Source: Pirellulaceae bacterium (GTDB lineage: Bacteria; Planctomycetota; Planctomycetia; Pirellulales; Pirellulaceae). From it: a stretch of DNA of 64,000 nt. Location: positions 930,001 to 994,000 of the forward strand of contig JAHBXS010000001.1 in NCBI GenBank assembly GCA_019636375.1, written 5' to 3'. The notes below the pieces were generated by a model. The model was not told the DNA's origin. It did no database searches and saw only the letters and a list, made by a program, of their open reading frames with translations. Within the stretch, counting starts at the first letter, position 1; the number at the start of each line of letters is the position of its first letter. Of the stretch, positions 10,070 through 19,013 are shown one piece after another. The translations under genes were made by a program, and so were the position numbers.

Positions 10070-10445
10070 AATCAAATTTTCCGACCGGCTGCAAAATTGC
10101 GGGGCTCCGAGGGGCCCCGCATTGCTTTATCCTACCCAATTCGAGGCGGATTTGGAAAGTCGCGGTCAATATTTATTGAAAAACGTCGAAATATCCTCCG
10201 ACCAGTGAGCAAGAACACAGACAGGCAGGGCAGTCGCGCCACAATTGGGTGGGTAGAACGCTTTGTCTGGATTGCTAAAATTCTGATGAAAACAAAATCG
10301 TTTTCAGAGACAATATTGAGCACCGGAACCGGCGTCTCCCAGCTTGGTGTCGTTGTGGTACATTAGTAAATGTTTCAAAGCGAATCGCGATAAAGTTCAC
10401 GTGGATTCGCCCAATTTTCCCTTACGAATTTAAAAAAGGCCAGTT
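10070..10445. other. Intergenic region with a GC-rich hairpin
   Basis: This separates nrdR (leftward) from the PH-domain gene (rightward), so it should hold both promoters. GCGGGGC at 10099-10105 pairs with GCCCCGC at 10114-10120; read on the minus strand the stem is followed by AATTTT, so it could be a weak terminator or a structure in the nrdR leader. I saw no coding signal. Confidence 0.4.
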
Positions 10446-11006
10446 ATGAGCGAGATGACTCCTGCTGAAAAATTCAAAGCCGAAGTCGAAAGCAAAAAAA
10501 CGCAAAAGGAAGAGCCCGAGGTTACTCTTTGGTCGGGCAATTATTCGGCCAAGGCCATGTACGGCTCATTTCTCATTTCAGGACTTTTGACGGTCGGGTT
10601 AGTGATTTCCTTGATTTTGATCCCAACTGTTCGCGAAAGTTCATTCTGGATTTGGAGCGGCGTATGGGTCATTGTTTTGATTTGGTTGTACATGGCATTG
10701 TTGTTAGCGTACCGCAAACTTGCCCGTCACTACGAGCTGACAACCCAACGCCTAAAACATCGCGACGGCCTATTTTTTCGCACCGGCAATCGCGTGGAAA
10801 TGATCGAAATTACGGACGTCAGTTATCATCAAGGTCCGATTGAACAGATGCTAAACGTCGGTCTGATTCGTATCCGCTCGACCGACCAGTCACATCCAGA
10901 GTTGGAACTTCCGGGAATTTCTAACGTCCGCCACGTGGCCGACATGATCGACGATACCCGTCGCAAGGAACGACATCGTCGCGGCCTACACATCGCGAAT
11001 GTCTAG
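10446..11006 (+). CDS. PH (bPH2/DUF304) domain membrane protein
   Basis: The 186-residue protein has a charged N-terminal 35 residues, two adjacent hydrophobic segments at about 38-60 and 66-90, and then a compact domain of the bacterial pleckstrin-homology-like type (YELTTQRLKHRDGLFFR ... VEMIEITDVSYHQGPIEQ). That layout matches the DUF304/YdbS-like membrane proteins. These domains are thought to mediate assembly at the membrane; no enzymatic role is known. The start has AAGG about 6 nt upstream. It stands alone between nrdR and the convergent DUF1559 gene. Confidence 0.8.
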   Translation: MSEMTPAEKFKAEVESKKTQKEEPEVTLWSGNYSAKAMYGSFLISGLLTVGLVISLILIPTVRESSFWIWSGVWVIVLIWLYMALLLAYRKLARHYELTTQRLKHRDGLFFRTGNRVEMIEITDVSYHQGPIEQMLNVGLIRIRSTDQSHPELELPGISNVRHVADMIDDTRRKERHRRGLHIANV

Positions 11007-11083
11007 TTGGGAAAAAACGGTATGGACCCTCGTTTTAACCAACCTTGTGGATTCAAACCAATACACAGGTCATCGGCAGCGAA

Positions 11084-12121
11084 TCAATCAAGGTAATCAT
11101 TGATCTCGCCGCCTGCGCGAGTTCCCAAGGCTCTCCATACCGACAACTCCAACTGGTTCGTGTACGAACGAGTTGAGCCATCGACCATCACGACGTTGAC
11201 CAGTCCACCGCTGTGATAGCTCCGTGACGTGATGATTGCGTAAGTTGCCTCAGTTCCACTGGTTCCTTCCTGCCGCGACGTGTAGTCGATGTCGGTTCCA
11301 GCCTCGATTTCATCTGAGCTAGACGCGAGAAGCAGCTTTTGATTTGGTCCCAACGTGGTTGTGAATCCCTGATGATGTACCCGACCGTCGCACCATTCGG
11401 TATGTCCATTAGGTCGGCACCAGGCAAACGAGGCAGGGACACGAGAGGCAACGTCCATGGGGTCGGGAAGAGGCATGTTGGTTCCGCCAATTAAAGGTTC
11501 GTTACGCCCATAGGGCTGGCGAGCCTTAACATCTGACGCAAGCAAAGTATTGGTGGTCCCATCAATAACATCGCGAAACTTCAGTCGTGAATTCGGCCCG
11601 GTCATTCCATCCCCTATTCGATTGTTCACCGGATCAAAAATCAACCAACTTCCGAAGTTGAAGCCATACGAAGTCGGAAATAGGGGACTTGCCAATTTCG
11701 GACTCACGTTTCGCGGCGTATCCCCTTGGATATCGCTCGGGCACGAGTAGATGGGTATCTTGAGACCACTGATGGCGACTTGATCATCCCAAGCCACATT
11801 CAAATCAACATTGTCGTAGACGTTGTTTTGTTCGAGAAACGGCAGAAGGCGACCGTGAATTGACCACGAACTGTTGGTGTTTATCGAACCATACCCAGCA
11901 AATTCAGCAGAGGGCGGGAAGTGCTTTCGTGTCGATTCGTAGTTGTGGCATGCCAATCCAAGCTGACGTAGGTTATTGAGACATTGAGTTCTCCGTGCCG
12001 CTTCTCGAACCGATTGTACGGCTGGCAACAATAGGCTAATTAGAATCCCGATGATGGCAATGACCACCAACAACTCAATCAAAGTGAAACCACGATTTGA
12101 GAATTTTATGTTCACGCTCAT
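11084..12121 (-). CDS. DUF1559 protein with prepilin-type N-terminus
   Basis: The N-terminus has a type IV prepilin/pseudopilin signature, GFTLIELLVVIAIIGILIS, where prepilin peptidase would cut after Gly11 and methylate Phe. It is followed by EAARRTQCLNNLRQLGLA, characteristic of the DUF1559 family that is massively expanded in planctomycetes. The C-terminal part holds a YHSGGLVNVVMVDGS stretch matching the family's conserved end. The 345-residue length is typical. Its role is unknown; such proteins are proposed to form pseudopilus-like surface structures. It diverges from the histidine kinase gene across a 474-bp spacer. Confidence 0.93.
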   Translation of the reverse strand: MSVNIKFSNRGFTLIELLVVIAIIGILISLLLPAVQSVREAARRTQCLNNLRQLGLACHNYESTRKHFPPSAEFAGYGSINTNSSWSIHGRLLPFLEQNNVYDNVDLNVAWDDQVAISGLKIPIYSCPSDIQGDTPRNVSPKLASPLFPTSYGFNFGSWLIFDPVNNRIGDGMTGPNSRLKFRDVIDGTTNTLLASDVKARQPYGRNEPLIGGTNMPLPDPMDVASRVPASFAWCRPNGHTEWCDGRVHHQGFTTTLGPNQKLLLASSSDEIEAGTDIDYTSRQEGTSGTEATYAIITSRSYHSGGLVNVVMVDGSTRSYTNQLELSVWRALGTRAGGEINDYLD

Positions 12122-12595
12122 TATTTTCTTTTTCCCTCAAAGATTCCAATCATAACCTACGAATCCATTTCTCGTTCCCGCTTTTTTCCAGAAACTTCGA
12201 ACGGTAGACCTCAACCACCTTTTTCTTTTAGCAATTCCCATACCAATTTCAAATTTTGACTAAGTTTTTGAATTCCGAAGGTGTTTTTGGACAAATGGTG
12301 TGATTTCGTGACGTGTTCCCCGTGTTTTACAGGATTGATGTTCGTCAGTTCGACTTCTCGATGTCGGAAAAAGTGACAGTCAAGTCACAAAAATGGACAA
12401 GTATTTTTGAAACTTGCCGCCTTTGTCGCTTCGCGGTTTTTTAAGTAAAATCTGAATCGAAATGGCTCCGAAAGGGCTCGATTCTTGATGGACAGGTTAA
12501 CTGACGATTCGAAGCGAAGATGATCGAACCGGACTGGACCATTTGAATCGACAGGCCGAGGTATCACCCCGCGTTTCATTTTTTAAGCAGAATTC
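12122..12595. other. Divergent intergenic region, AT-rich
   Basis: This spacer between DUF1559 (leftward) and the histidine kinase (rightward) must carry two promoters. I could not pick out a convincing pair of -35/-10 boxes or a sigma-54 -24/-12 element by eye, and saw no coding signal. Confidence 0.4.
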
Positions 12596-13987
12596 ATGAA
12601 ATGGAACGTGCGCAATCAGTTCTTGATACCCGTATCGATTTCGATTTTTATGGCAATCACGTGTCTTGGGATTTGGCTCTCCATGCGCGCGGCCAGCCTC
12701 CGCGAACAGTCTATTGAGAATCGCATCGTGCAGGTAATTTCGACGATTCAAGAATCACGTTTCCCACTAAACTCACCTATTTGTCGGCAACTCAAAAGCC
12801 TGAGTGGAGCAGAAATTATCGTGCGAACCAAGTCTGGCCAAGTCATGGCCACGAGCGACGAAAGCTTGCGGCTTCCGCCAGAATCCCCAAAACCATTGGA
12901 CCCTCATCGCGAATTCTCTCTCCGCAGTACGTTTAAATTGAAGCTCAACTCCGAGGAATACTATTGGATTCAGACTCCTTTACGCTGGATGCCCACGTCC
13001 GAAATTCTCGAGCTAAACGTTTTGTACTCATCGCAAGAAGTCAAAAATGAAACTAGGAAGAACCTTTGGCCAATTTTATGGTCGTGTTTGTTGGCGTGGG
13101 TTTTCTCGACGTTATTGATTAGCGTAATAACTCAAAAAATCGTTCGCCGGCTTTCTCACTTAACGGTCCAATGTCGGAGTATCGCCGCCGGAAATTTTGA
13201 ACCGATGCCAGTGCCAGGAAATCTCGATGAAATTCGGGCATTGGCCATTAGCGTCAATGACATGGCCGGGCGCCTTGCCGAAGCCCAGGTGCGTCTCAAA
13301 GAATCTGAACGTTTGGCGACGCTAAATTTTCTGGGAAATGGACTGGCACATCAGTTGCGAAATTACGCAACGGGAGCCATGTTGGCGATTGATTTGATTC
13401 CCCAAGAGCCTCACCCTGACCATCTCCGCGATAACTTGGAAGTTGCCAAACGACAACTTCGTCTAATGGAAACATCGATTCAGAATTTATTGACTTTGGG
13501 AAGCCCTATTAAATCGTCGCTGGAAACCATCGACCTTCGGGAACTAATTTCCGATCTTAAACCCTTGTTAGAGCCGCACGCAAAGCACGCACATGCGAAC
13601 TTGGAATTTTATCTTGGTGATCAGCCAATGTTGGTTTCTGGAAATCGAGACCGTTTGAGTGAGGCGTTTGTAAACCTTTTGTTAAATGCCATCCAAGCAG
13701 TTTCTGCAATTGAAAACGCAAAGACGAAACGAAAGGTTTGGCTTCATTTTACACGGCAGGGAAATTGGGCAATTGCGAGAATATGTGACAATGGGAGCGG
13801 TCCGCCAGCAGAATTGATCGGTTCCATGTTTGAACCATTCGTTACCGCTCGAAAAGATGGAATCGGGCTCGGCCTAAGTATCTGCCGACTAGTTTTCCAA
13901 GAACATTCAGGGCACATTGACTTTCGACGAGAAAACGAGAAGAGTTGTTTCGAAGCGGTATTGCCATTGAAACCTATTGAGGAGTGA
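12596..13987 (+). CDS. NtrB-like membrane sensor histidine kinase
   Basis: This 463-residue kinase has a transmembrane segment at about 10-30, a 120-residue extracytoplasmic sensor, a second membrane segment near 158-180, a HAMP linker at about 181-235, then the kinase. The phosphoacceptor region reads LGNGLAHQLRN with His252; the usual HExxNP is replaced by HQLRN. ATPase motifs are intact: N box around Asn360/Asn364, G1 DNGSG at 398-402 and G2 GIGLGLS at 422-428. The response regulator gene begins 12 nt after its stop, so they form a cognate pair. The signal sensed is unknown. Confidence 0.9.
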   Translation: MKWNVRNQFLIPVSISIFMAITCLGIWLSMRAASLREQSIENRIVQVISTIQESRFPLNSPICRQLKSLSGAEIIVRTKSGQVMATSDESLRLPPESPKPLDPHREFSLRSTFKLKLNSEEYYWIQTPLRWMPTSEILELNVLYSSQEVKNETRKNLWPILWSCLLAWVFSTLLISVITQKIVRRLSHLTVQCRSIAAGNFEPMPVPGNLDEIRALAISVNDMAGRLAEAQVRLKESERLATLNFLGNGLAHQLRNYATGAMLAIDLIPQEPHPDHLRDNLEVAKRQLRLMETSIQNLLTLGSPIKSSLETIDLRELISDLKPLLEPHAKHAHANLEFYLGDQPMLVSGNRDRLSEAFVNLLLNAIQAVSAIENAKTKRKVWLHFTRQGNWAIARICDNGSGPPAELIGSMFEPFVTARKDGIGLGLSICRLVFQEHSGHIDFRRENEKSCFEAVLPLKPIEE

Positions 13988-13999
13988 ATGAACTGAAAC

Positions 14000-15421
14000 A
14001 TGAACCTTGTATTGTTGGTTGACGATGAAGAAGCGATCTGCTGGGGACTCAAACGAATTGTGGAGCGGTTGGGTGCCATGGCTTTGGTTGCAAGCTCTGT
14101 TGAAGAAGCCTTAAGTTTGAGCCACGATCCCGCACCGGAAGTGATTGTTCTTGATGTACGATTGCCGGGAATGGATGGCATGACCGCAATGCCGTTATTG
14201 CGTGCCAAATGGCCATCCGCCAAATTGATCATGATCACGGCGTTTGGGGATTTGGAGACGGCGGTCCAAGCAGTTAGAAATGGGGCCTTCGACTATGTCG
14301 TAAAGCCTTTTGAAGGACCGGCAATATCTAAGGTAATTGCGCGGGGAATTGCCGCCGCAAACGAAAAGCATACAGGACACGATGGCCCAAAATTTTCGCC
14401 AGCCGTTGGTGGTTTTATCGGGCATTCAAGTGTAATGCAAAGCGTATATGCAAAAATAGCTTTGGCCGCCGATTCGGACGCAGGCGTTCTGTTAATTGGC
14501 GAAAGCGGGTCGGGCAAGGAGATTGCTGCTCGCGCACTTCATCGCTTTAGCAATCGTGCCGATGGTCCTTTTATTCCGGTTCACATCGCCTCTTTGTCAC
14601 CTGAACTTTTAGCCAGCGAATTGTTTGGGCACGTTCGAGGTGCATTCACAGGTGCGGATGATGGCCGTCGCGGGCTATTGGCCCAAGCAGACCGGGGGAC
14701 ATTATTTCTAGACGAAGTGGCAGAAATTCCGCTTGCGATTCAAGTTAAGCTTTTGCGGGCTTTGGAGCAAAAAGAAGTCTGGCCCGTTGGGGCCAACGCT
14801 CCTTTGGCTTGCGATTTTAGAATTATCTCGGCGACTCATCAAGATTTGCAGGCGATGATCGAACAAGCGATGTTCCGTCATGACCTTTTTTTCCGAATCG
14901 CGAGCTTTCAAATTGAATTACCGCCTCTCAGAGCGCGACCTGATGACATCGAACCATTGGCAACTCACTTTCTGGCGTCACTCTCACAAAATTCGGGAAA
15001 AAAATTTCGACTAAGCGGCGCAGCCGTCAAACATTTAATATCAATGCCTTGGTACGGCAATGTTCGTGAATTGCGGAACGCATTGGAACACGCCGCTATT
15101 CTTTCGCGGGGTGAAACGATCCTACCGGACCACTTCCCGCCTCCCGTCCAGTTTTTAAACTCAAATCGTCCAAAAGACTTTCGTCGGTCCCTGACCGCAA
15201 TTGTTCAAGACTGGGCGCGATTTCAACTCAATTCTGATTCGTCGCCAACTGAACTGCAAGCCAAGTTGTACGAAATCATCGAGCCAGTTCTGTTTCAAGA
15301 AGTGCTGATGGCGGTTCAGGGAAATGTGTCTGAGGCCGCTCGATTGCTAGGAATTCATAGAACTACTTTGAAACGGAAACTCGAAGAATCCGATCAAATC
15401 CAAGCGGATAACGCAGGTTGA
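14000..15421 (+). CDS. Sigma-54-dependent response regulator, NtrC family
   Basis: Three domains are visible in 473 residues. The receiver has D8/D9, the phosphoacceptor D52 and K102. The AAA+ domain has Walker A GESGSGKE at 167-174, the sigma-54 contact loop GAFTGA at 214-219 and Walker B LFLDEV at about 235-240. The C-terminal Fis-type helix-turn-helix contains GNVSEAARLLGIHRTTLKRKL. All residues needed to activate sigma-54 RNA polymerase look intact. It follows the kinase gene by 12 nt and is surely co-transcribed with it. Target promoters cannot be deduced from this window. Confidence 0.95.
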   Translation: MNLVLLVDDEEAICWGLKRIVERLGAMALVASSVEEALSLSHDPAPEVIVLDVRLPGMDGMTAMPLLRAKWPSAKLIMITAFGDLETAVQAVRNGAFDYVVKPFEGPAISKVIARGIAAANEKHTGHDGPKFSPAVGGFIGHSSVMQSVYAKIALAADSDAGVLLIGESGSGKEIAARALHRFSNRADGPFIPVHIASLSPELLASELFGHVRGAFTGADDGRRGLLAQADRGTLFLDEVAEIPLAIQVKLLRALEQKEVWPVGANAPLACDFRIISATHQDLQAMIEQAMFRHDLFFRIASFQIELPPLRARPDDIEPLATHFLASLSQNSGKKFRLSGAAVKHLISMPWYGNVRELRNALEHAAILSRGETILPDHFPPPVQFLNSNRPKDFRRSLTAIVQDWARFQLNSDSSPTELQAKLYEIIEPVLFQEVLMAVQGNVSEAARLLGIHRTTLKRKLEESDQIQADNAG

Positions 15422-15496
15422 CATAAAGCCTTAAATCGACATGTCTTGGTGGTAACGAACATAACGGCCAACTAGAAAACGGCCTGACAAATTCCA

Positions 15497-15889
15497 TTAC
15501 GCGAGTCGGCGACCGGGCTCCAGATGCCTACGGAAATTGATAATAAACCAAGTCCCTACACCGCCCAAAAAAATACAAATGATTGCGGACCAGTAGTGCG
15601 GTTGAGGTAACAGGCAGAAAATTGCGCAACTGACGACAATACTCACCCACATCATCACAATCGCTGCGATTTTCGCTCGCATCGGCATCGGCTCGCGATC
15701 ATCTAAATACTTCAGATAGCGCCCGAAAAACCGATTGCGAATCAAACGTTGCTCCAAATAGGGGCAACTCTTCGTGAATAAAAAGGACGCCAGTAGCAGA
15801 GGACCCGTTGTAGGAATGCCTGGCAAGAACACTCCTATTGCCCCGAGGCCAACAAAAAACAGACCCAAAAATGCAAATGCGTATCGCAT
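15497..15889 (-). CDS. DUF454 (YbaN-like) inner membrane protein
   Basis: The 131-residue protein starting MRYAFAFLGLFF has the DUF454 hallmark FLPGIPTTGPLLLASFLFTKSC near residues 18-40, then a basic loop, and two closely spaced hydrophobic segments near the C-terminus. The frame is open upstream to 16042, but the extra 51 residues are polar and unlike the family, so I chose ATG 15889. Function is unknown; the family is widespread and small. It converges with the sigma-54 regulator gene. Confidence 0.82.
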   Translation of the reverse strand: MRYAFAFLGLFFVGLGAIGVFLPGIPTTGPLLLASFLFTKSCPYLEQRLIRNRFFGRYLKYLDDREPMPMRAKIAAIVMMWVSIVVSCAIFCLLPQPHYWSAIICIFLGGVGTWFIINFRRHLEPGRRLA

Positions 15890-16178
15890 CAACAACGATC
15901 TGACTGGAGCAGAAGAGTCGGCTACGTCACAAGCAACCGTTCCATGAGGTCCGGACGGTCGAGTTTCATGATGATTGGGTAATGAAGCCACTGTTTTGGG
16001 TAGAACCACAAATGCAAAATCGGTCGCTGCGCTTGACGCCACTAATCGCTTAAAGGAGGTCGCCGAATCGACTCCTCCTCTTCATGTCTTATTGTCGAAG
16101 AATTAAGAAGAGGTGTCAAGCAAACCGAAAACGAAAGTCGCAATCAACGACAAATATTCGGCTCACGAAACGGTCGTT

Positions 16179-16793
16179 TTACTCCGTGGCTTTCTTGCGG
16201 TTCTTTTTCCAGAGAGTCAATTGACCGTCGTGACGCTCAAAGCTTGCTTCGTCTGGCTCCAAAGCCTCGATCCACCAATCAGTTTTCTTCACGGTCCTAT
16301 GCAAATTGTCGCCATGCAAATCGTGTGCTCCAGCAGGGCGACACGAAACCGAGCCAAAAAAAATTCCATCACGTCGAAGAACTCTGGCAATTTCTGCATT
16401 CAACAATCGGATATCCGACTCGTCGAGATGCTCCAAAACATCAAAACATGTGACCAGGGCAAAGTGATCGTCAGGGTAGGGGAGGCGGCAATTCTCAATT
16501 CGCTGAAACCGCAACCCTTCTTGATCGTTCAAATGTTTCAGGCGTTGACGTGTCCGTTCTATTGCTTCGTCCGAGACATCGACTCCATAGACATCCAAGC
16601 GACAAGGCTGTTGCGAAAGCAATTGACACACGAAACCCACGCCACACCCGACATCAATCGCTCGGCCATGCAACATTTTCAAGCGGTCGAGGTGTTTTAC
16701 GCAGTTTAAGAAGCCCGGCGAGTTTTCAGCCCGATTGTAATTCTCGTTCGAAGCAATAATCTCGTTGTAAATTCGGCGATAATCTGGGGACAT
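16179..16793 (-). CDS. Class I SAM-dependent methyltransferase
   Basis: The 204-residue protein has a classical Rossmann SAM site: motif I AIDVGCGVGFVCQLL at about residues 45-59, an acidic motif II (VYGVDVSD), and CFDVLEHLDES followed by ARVLRRDGIFFGSVS, the post-I and motif IV/V arrangement of Methyltransf_11/25 enzymes such as UbiG-like small-molecule methyltransferases. The C-terminal sequence (HDLHGDNLHRT) resembles methyltransferases acting on lipids or quinones but does not fix a substrate. It is the middle of a leftward run of three genes. Confidence 0.82.
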   Translation of the reverse strand: MSPDYRRIYNEIIASNENYNRAENSPGFLNCVKHLDRLKMLHGRAIDVGCGVGFVCQLLSQQPCRLDVYGVDVSDEAIERTRQRLKHLNDQEGLRFQRIENCRLPYPDDHFALVTCFDVLEHLDESDIRLLNAEIARVLRRDGIFFGSVSCRPAGAHDLHGDNLHRTVKKTDWWIEALEPDEASFERHDGQLTLWKKNRKKATE

Positions 16794-16877
16794 AAAATTG
16801 TGTTGTAATCGTTTGGTGGTGTTTGTGATCAGCCCGACATCGCCTTGAAGAAGAACAAAATCCCTCTCGTAAAAATT

Positions 16878-17381
16878 CTAAGGTGATGAAACGCCGAATG
16901 TCGGCAAAACATTGATGTCTGGGATTTGCGGGACAATTGGAAATACAGTCGAGCAGGAAACGTCGTGCGGTTGCTTAAGCTCAAGCTCGTTCTCACCGTT
17001 GGAATCAAGTGTTGCAACTGACAAATTCCCAGTATCAACGGCCAACAATCTCAACTTTGTTTCGACAAGCTCTCGCAGGATCAAGGTCAATGAACGGGCA
17101 AGGCGCTCAGACGCGGTGCGGTCGATCGCCTTTTTCGACAGTCCAATTGTCGGCGATAGGTCCTCGACAAAGATCGCCCCTTCAGCGTATCCCGGCGGTA
17201 GACCCGTTTCGGCTCGGCGTTGGCTACTGGCAGGTGACTCGCAAAATCCAAGCCGCCAGCCGGTCAAGTTCTCGAATTCTTGAAATACGGCCTCAAATCC
17301 ATTAGGGATCGTTGGGCAGGACTCGGCCCAGGATTCTTCGCCTAAAAACACTTTCAAACGATCAGGAATGTAAGGGTTCAT
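16878..17381 (-). CDS. Unrecognised protein, possibly a truncated phosphatase-type regulator
   Basis: This frame encodes 167 residues. The first part (GFEAVFQEFENLTGWRLGF) and the helix ERLARSLTLILRELVETKL resemble, weakly, the N-terminal module I associate with planctomycete RsbU/PP2C-type serine phosphatases, but the protein stops before any phosphatase domain could begin, and I found no continuation in another frame downstream. It may be a decayed or separately encoded sensor fragment, or simply a lineage-specific protein. No signal peptide or membrane segment is visible. Confidence 0.5.
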   Translation of the reverse strand: MNPYIPDRLKVFLGEESWAESCPTIPNGFEAVFQEFENLTGWRLGFCESPASSQRRAETGLPPGYAEGAIFVEDLSPTIGLSKKAIDRTASERLARSLTLILRELVETKLRLLAVDTGNLSVATLDSNGENELELKQPHDVSCSTVFPIVPQIPDINVLPTFGVSSP

Positions 17382-17927
17382 GCTGGTTCCAAATCGATGG
17401 TTGTCTCTGATTTTCGGGATGTCACAAACTGTCGCACAAATAGTCCGGGAATTTTCGGACCTCTTCGAAGGCTCACGTAAGGCAAGTGTCGCCTATCGGT
17501 CTTCGGCCATTCCTGAGTTGAACATTCGGACCGGCGAATGCCTAAAATGCACCTGTTTTTGGCAGCTTTTTTAAAAATCCATGCGCTACGCGCTTGAAAA
17601 ACTGCCGCCAACTTTTGGCTATTGGCCCGAACCGTATCTTTATGAATCGAGAAGTCTTGAACTGCCAATTTTGTGAATTAGACCGCCGCGATCAAAATCG
17701 GATCAAAAACCGGCAACTCTGCCTGATTTTGCGGTTTTTGTCGTCCCATGACTTGCCGAGACGGCAGAATTTCGTTATCTTATTCCCCTTCTAGGCGGGA
17801 AAAACGGCGTTGCAGTTCCGTGCATTCACGGTGAAATTTCTTTATTTTGCAGTGACCGTCCGATTTACCAAGATGACTTGTACGAAAAATACGATTAGTT
17901 AGTTGCCATTTCTCAAAGGATTTATTC
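17382..17927. other. Intergenic region upstream of rplM with leader hairpin
   Basis: No convincing gene lies here. The 14-mer AATGCCTAAAATGC at 17537-17550 recurs at 43640-43653. A candidate promoter lies at 17753-17781. In the leader, CCGTG (17818-17822) pairs with CACGG (17827-17831) around a 4-nt loop. The leader of about 140 nt before a ribosomal protein operon could house autoregulation, but this is inference. Confidence 0.4.
17753..17781 (+). promoter_or_regulatory. Predicted housekeeping promoter of rplM-rpsI
   Basis: TTGCCG (17753-17758) and TATCTT (17776-17781) are separated by 17 nt, matching the -35/-10 layout of vegetative promoters, about 140 nt upstream of rplM. It is the best match in the spacer by eye only. 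Confidence 0.4.
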
Positions 17928-18374
17928 GTGGCTGGGACAAAAACATACGTTGCAAAACATGGGGAGCATCAAGCCGATTGGTGGCTTGTCGATGCCCAAG
18001 ATGCCATTGTCGGGCGATTGGCATCGCAATTGGCAATGATCCTGATGGGCAAACATCGCCCTGGTTACACGCCGCATGTAGATACAGGTGATTATGTCGT
18101 CGTTTTGAACGTGGACAAACTCCGCTTCACCGGCAAGAAAATGGATCAAAAGTCGTATGCCCGTTACTCTGGTTATCCAGGTGGTTACTACACCGACTCC
18201 GTAAAGGAACTCGCTCAGGATAATCCTGAGAAAATCCTACGCGAGGCGGTGCGCCGAATGTTGCCCAAAAACAAACTTGCTCGACACATGCTTGCGAAAC
18301 TCAAATGTTATCGTGGCACCGAGCATCCTCATCAGGCTCAAAATCCACGGCCACTTGAAGCGGCTGGAAAATAA
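17928..18374 (+). CDS. rplM: 50S ribosomal protein L13
   Basis: L13 is an early-assembling protein of the large ribosomal subunit. The 148-residue protein contains the family signature WWLVDAQDAIVGRLASQLA near the N-terminus, then GDYVVVLN, KKMDQKSYARYSGYPGG and the C-terminal MLPKNKLARHMLAKLK with YRGTEHPHQAQNP. The start is GTG 17928, supported by AAAGGA at 17915-17920, 7 nt upstream. It forms the standard bacterial operon with rpsI, which begins 59 nt downstream. Confidence 0.98.
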   Translation: MAGTKTYVAKHGEHQADWWLVDAQDAIVGRLASQLAMILMGKHRPGYTPHVDTGDYVVVLNVDKLRFTGKKMDQKSYARYSGYPGGYYTDSVKELAQDNPEKILREAVRRMLPKNKLARHMLAKLKCYRGTEHPHQAQNPRPLEAAGK

Positions 18375-18433
18375 CGTTTTAAAATTGGTTTCCCCGAATC
18401 GAACAACACCAAGGACTGTAAGCGAAAACGACC

Positions 18434-18847
18434 ATGCAAATTCAAAAGAAAGATGAAAAAACAGGGATGTCTCTCGGGACAGGACGACGAAAAAGCGCAA
18501 TTGCACGCGTTAGAGTCGCTCCGGGATCAGGGAAGATCACCGTCAATCATCGCGACATCGAACACTATTTCCCTAGCGTTCAAGACCAATATGCAATCAC
18601 CAGTACCCTCGACGCTGTTGGGGCTCGCAACGATGTTGACGTGTTCATCACGGCATCCGGTGGTGGTGCGACAGGTCAGTCAGGTGCGGCGCGAATGGGC
18701 CTGGCTCGAGCGTTGGTAAGCTTCAATGAAGGGAATTTTCAAGCCCTACGTGATGGCGGATTTCTAACTCGAGATTCACGCATGAAGGAACGCAAGAAAT
18801 ACGGATTGCGTGGTGCTCGCCGAGGCGTCCAGTTCTCGAAACGTTAG
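18434..18847 (+). CDS. rpsI: 30S ribosomal protein S9
   Basis: S9 lies at the head of the small subunit and its C-terminal tail reaches the P-site tRNA. The 137-residue protein shows GTGRRKSAIARVRVAPGSG, GGGATGQSGAARMGLARAL and the end RKKYGLRGARRGVQFSKR, with the invariant terminal Lys-Arg. It carries a short N-terminal extension (about 12 residues) ahead of the usual start of homology. It is the second gene of the rplM-rpsI operon and is followed by a strong terminator. Confidence 0.98.
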   Translation: MQIQKKDEKTGMSLGTGRRKSAIARVRVAPGSGKITVNHRDIEHYFPSVQDQYAITSTLDAVGARNDVDVFITASGGGATGQSGAARMGLARALVSFNEGNFQALRDGGFLTRDSRMKERKKYGLRGARRGVQFSKR

Positions 18848-18904
18848 TCTGCGTGATTTTATTTTGAGTTGGCGAACAATGTTCGCGATAACGACCAAAC
18901 GAAC

Positions 18905-18936
18905 ACGCCTGAGCAAATTGTTCAGGCGTTTTTTTA
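18905..18936 (+). terminator. Rho-independent terminator of rplM-rpsI
   Basis: ACGCCTGA (18905-18912) pairs perfectly with TCAGGCGT (18922-18929) and runs into a T-rich tail through 18936. A second small perfect hairpin, GCGAAC/GTTCGC at 18872-18886, precedes it. It lies about 60 nt after the rpsI stop codon. Confidence 0.85.
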
Positions 18937-19013
18937 TGGAAATACGATTTTAAACGTGGCATCGACTCCGCCGTAATCGGTGGCGCTCAGTCCCATCTCA
19001 AGAAAGAGCCGCT

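Noticed and set aside
16113..16709. 198-codon frame on the plus strand
   Set aside because: It is antisense to the methyltransferase gene, whose motifs are clear; the plus-strand protein has no recognisable pattern.
17378..17668. 96-codon minus-strand frame next to the orphan protein
   Set aside because: No ribosome binding site, atypical composition rich in Arg, and it overlaps a spacer that carries an intergenic repeat motif.
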